From: an uncultured Bacteroidales bacterium
GTDB lineage: Bacteria > Bacteroidota > Bacteroidia > Bacteroidales > Paludibacteraceae
Reading direction: 5' to 3'
Assembly: GCA_902782665.1 (NCBI GenBank)
Contig: CACZOA010000009.1
Span: forward strand, 62,001-126,000
Length of the DNA stretch: 64,000 bases
Under the pieces are notes generated by a model. The model did not search any database. It was not told where the DNA came from and saw only the letters and a program-made list of their open reading frames with translations. Shown piece after piece: positions 61,950 through 64,000 of this stretch. Position 1 is the first letter of the stretch. Each line of letters starts with the position of its first letter. The position numbers and the translations under genes were made by a program.

Positions 61950-64000
61950 ATGAAAGGAGAAGCACAACCACTTATAAAATATTTTGATGGATCGGATAAA
62001 AGATTCATTATTCCTCTATATCAGCGTAACTATGACTGGAAAGAGGAAAACTGCGAGCAATTGTTTCAAGACCTGATTAAGCTCCATAATAGTGATCGTA
62101 AAAGCCATTTCTTTGGCAGTATAGTATCAAGTATTCAGTCTGGCACAGAAGATCGTTATATCATTGATGGACAACAACGAATAACTACCGTGTCACTAAT
62201 CCTTATTGCAATGGTTAATGCAATGAAGGAAGGCATTATTGAAGCGGATGACTCAAAACTTGTTGAAAAGATATTTAAGCGTTATTTGGTAGATGAATAT
62301 CAGGAAGATGAACGTAAGGTTAAATTGAAACCGATAAAGAAGGATATGCAGGCATTTGATGCCTTATTATATAAACCCAAAGATCAATATATTAAGGAAT
62401 CAAATGTAACTCGCAACTATGATTTCTTCTATGATAAGATTACAAAGTGCGAACTTAACATTGACGAATTATTTGAGAGTATCAAGAAACTTGAGGTAAT
62501 TAATATTCGTTTGGATGAAGATGATGATCCTCAATTGATATTTGAAAGTTTGAACTCAACAGGACTTGATCTTAGTGAAGCTGATAAGATTCGCAACTAT
62601 CTGTTGATGTCTTTGTCTCCATCAGAACAAGATGACTTATACACCAGATTCTGGAATCCAATAGAAGAAAATACTAAGTATGATCCATCTTCATTTGTTC
62701 GTGATTACTTGACTATGAAGCAAGGAAAGATTGGTCGTATTGATAAAATATATTTCATTTTTAAGGAGTATGCAGAAAGCGTAGGTTTAAGCAGAGCAGA
62801 ATTACTTGAAGATATGCATCACTACGCTCGTATATATAATCAGGTAGATAATGCAAAGGTAGGTTCTGAAAAACTAAACCGAAAGTTGAATCAGCTTCGT
62901 ACATTAGATTCTACTATTGCATATCCTTTCTTTATGGCATTCTTTGATTATACTAAAAAATCAAATATGCCAGAAGATGAAATATACAAGGTTATTGATC
63001 TAGTTGAAGCATATTGGGCTCGCAGAATTATTTGCAACCTCCCTTCAAATGCTCTTAATAAAGTATTTGCCACATTACATCGAGATATATTAAATCACAT
63101 CAATAAAGCAGGAAACGATAATGTACCAACATATGTTTCTGTATTAACGTATGTCCTTCTTAAGAAAGGACGATCTTCTGTATTTCCATGTGATGAAGAG
63201 GTGATTGGAGATTTCGTTTCACGACAGGTATATAAGATGCCAACAAACCTACGTGTGTTCATTATTGAACGTATGGAAAATCGTGATAATAACGAGCGTC
63301 ATGATGTTGTGAAAGAATTGAGTGAAAAGGAAATCACAATAGAACACATCATGCCTCAAACATTATCAGATAAATGGAAAAAGTCATTAGGTGAAGATTG
63401 GGAACGAGTTCACCGCCAGTATCTGCATACAATAGCTAACATTACATTGACTGGATATAATTCTCAGTATAGTAATCTTACGTTTGCTGAAAAAAGAGAC
63501 ATGGATAAAGGATTCAAAGACAGTTCCTTTCGCCTAAATAACTATGTAAAGAGTTGTGATCAATGGACGGAAAAGGAACTGAAAGAACGTCAGCAAGATC
63601 TGCTTAATGTATTTATGAACCTTTGGCCTATGCCATCAACAACCTTTGAACCAGTAAAACAAGAAGTTGAGTCAGCATCTCTTGATGATGAGGATTTTGA
63701 ATTTACAGGAAAGAAAATTCAAGCATATATTTTTCATGGAGTAAGGTATAGTGTAAATAACTGGAAAGAGATGCTGGTACAAGTGTGTGGGCATATCTTA
63801 TTAGAAAAACGTTCGACTATAGAATGGCTTTGTGCAAATGAAAAAAGTGGGTTCAATACACTTCCTGAATCCACGAGAAAAAAAATTGGACCTAATATGT
63901 ATGTTTGGACAGACAACAGCACATCTTCAAAAATCAACATTTTAAATGGAATGTTCGCAGAATGTAACATTCCAACATCAGAGTTGGTGTTTGAATTTAG
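61950..64000 (+). CDS. GmrSD-like type IV restriction protein (DUF262-DUF1524; 3' partial)
   Basis: Open from ATG 61950 to the right edge (683 codons). DUF262 (about 10-230) opens MKGEAQPLIKYFDGSDKRFIIPLYQRNYDWKEENCEQLF and contains the nucleotide-binding IIDGQQRITTVSLIL (residues about 72-86) and NSTGLDLSEADKIRNYLL. DUF1524 (about 440-540) carries the HNH-type nuclease motif IEHIMPQTLSDKW (His about 466) and HTIANITLTGYNSQYSN. A C-terminal module (about 590 to the end) reads GVRYSVNNWKEMLVQV and IYVWTDN-like YVWTDNSTSSKINI. Fused GmrS-GmrD proteins cut modified (glucosyl-hydroxymethylcytosine) phage DNA. Target modification here is unknown. The end is cut by the window edge. Confidence 0.9.
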   Translation, partial: MKGEAQPLIKYFDGSDKRFIIPLYQRNYDWKEENCEQLFQDLIKLHNSDRKSHFFGSIVSSIQSGTEDRYIIDGQQRITTVSLILIAMVNAMKEGIIEADDSKLVEKIFKRYLVDEYQEDERKVKLKPIKKDMQAFDALLYKPKDQYIKESNVTRNYDFFYDKITKCELNIDELFESIKKLEVINIRLDEDDDPQLIFESLNSTGLDLSEADKIRNYLLMSLSPSEQDDLYTRFWNPIEENTKYDPSSFVRDYLTMKQGKIGRIDKIYFIFKEYAESVGLSRAELLEDMHHYARIYNQVDNAKVGSEKLNRKLNQLRTLDSTIAYPFFMAFFDYTKKSNMPEDEIYKVIDLVEAYWARRIICNLPSNALNKVFATLHRDILNHINKAGNDNVPTYVSVLTYVLLKKGRSSVFPCDEEVIGDFVSRQVYKMPTNLRVFIIERMENRDNNERHDVVKELSEKEITIEHIMPQTLSDKWKKSLGEDWERVHRQYLHTIANITLTGYNSQYSNLTFAEKRDMDKGFKDSSFRLNNYVKSCDQWTEKELKERQQDLLNVFMNLWPMPSTTFEPVKQEVESASLDDEDFEFTGKKIQAYIFHGVRYSVNNWKEMLVQVCGHILLEKRSTIEWLCANEKSGFNTLPESTRKKIGPNMYVWTDNSTSSKINILNGMFAECNIPTSELVFEF

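Overview
This window is a chromosomal segment of an anaerobic, plant-polysaccharide-degrading member of the Bacteroidales (phylum Bacteroidota). Four things point there. Promoters match the Bacteroidota -7 consensus TAnnTTTG, with TTTG about 19-21 bp upstream at the best sites. Two large glycoside hydrolases end in type IX secretion (T9SS) C-terminal sorting domains. A reverse-type rubrerythrin, a flavodiiron protein and a Fur/PerR-like regulator form an oxygen-defence set typical of anaerobes. Characteristic families are present (TonB-C, DUF3108, DUF1893, GPH transporters, DUF4143 ATPases). The genus cannot be fixed from the sequence alone. There is one tRNA (Leu, anticodon CAG), no rRNA, no CRISPR array and no complete insertion sequence.

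Layout. 1-8.6 kb: end of a TonB-like gene, a DJ-1 family protein, a hydrolase-fold protein without its catalytic triad, an S1-domain RNA-binding protein, an MTA/SAH deaminase, purL and an exported beta-carbonic anhydrase. 8.6-17 kb: a GT4 glycosyltransferase, tRNA-Leu, a thioredoxin-fold lipoprotein without CXXC, an NSS symporter with a 35-residue partner, and a minus-strand redox operon (polyferredoxin membrane protein, Fe-S aldo/keto reductase, DUF1893). 17-37.6 kb: a carbohydrate region with a GH43-GH30 fusion (T9SS), GH94 cellobiose phosphorylase, a GH5 lipoprotein, two tandem GPH symporters and a GH8 enzyme (T9SS). An Rpn-type nuclease, dapB-lepB, a DUF3108 protein and a sigma-54 activator without HTH are interspersed. 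No SusC/SusD pair is visible. The implied route is extracellular cellulose/beta-glucan cleavage, uptake by a GPH symporter and phosphorolysis of cellobiose by GH94.

37.6-44 kb, minus strand: acyl-CoA synthetase with a cupin regulator, the oxygen-defence genes and ilvE. 44-46.2 kb: a decayed DUF4143 ATPase and two small orphan genes. 46.2-53.7 kb: a heavy-metal RND efflux operon (czcCBA order) with its own two-component system. 53.8-57.8 kb: a methyltransferase, a small DUF559 nuclease gene bracketed by inverted pairs of G/C-block repeats, an NhaC antiporter whose N-terminus is written by one repeat pair, and a DUF4143 ATPase preceded by four 16-bp repeats at exact 33-bp spacing. 58-64 kb: metY, a GNAT enzyme, remnants of a GNAT-type toxin-antitoxin pair, a frameshifted lipoprotein, a C_GCAxxG_C_C protein and, at the right edge, a large GmrSD-like (DUF262-DUF1524) type IV restriction gene.

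The most unusual items are the DUF559 gene inside inverted repeat arrays, the 33-bp phased repeats upstream of the DUF4143 ATPase, a dispersed family of GAGACG/CGTCTC hairpins that appears to supply many of the local terminators, and several decayed or catalytically altered proteins. All functions are inferred from recognisable sequence motifs; no database search was run.
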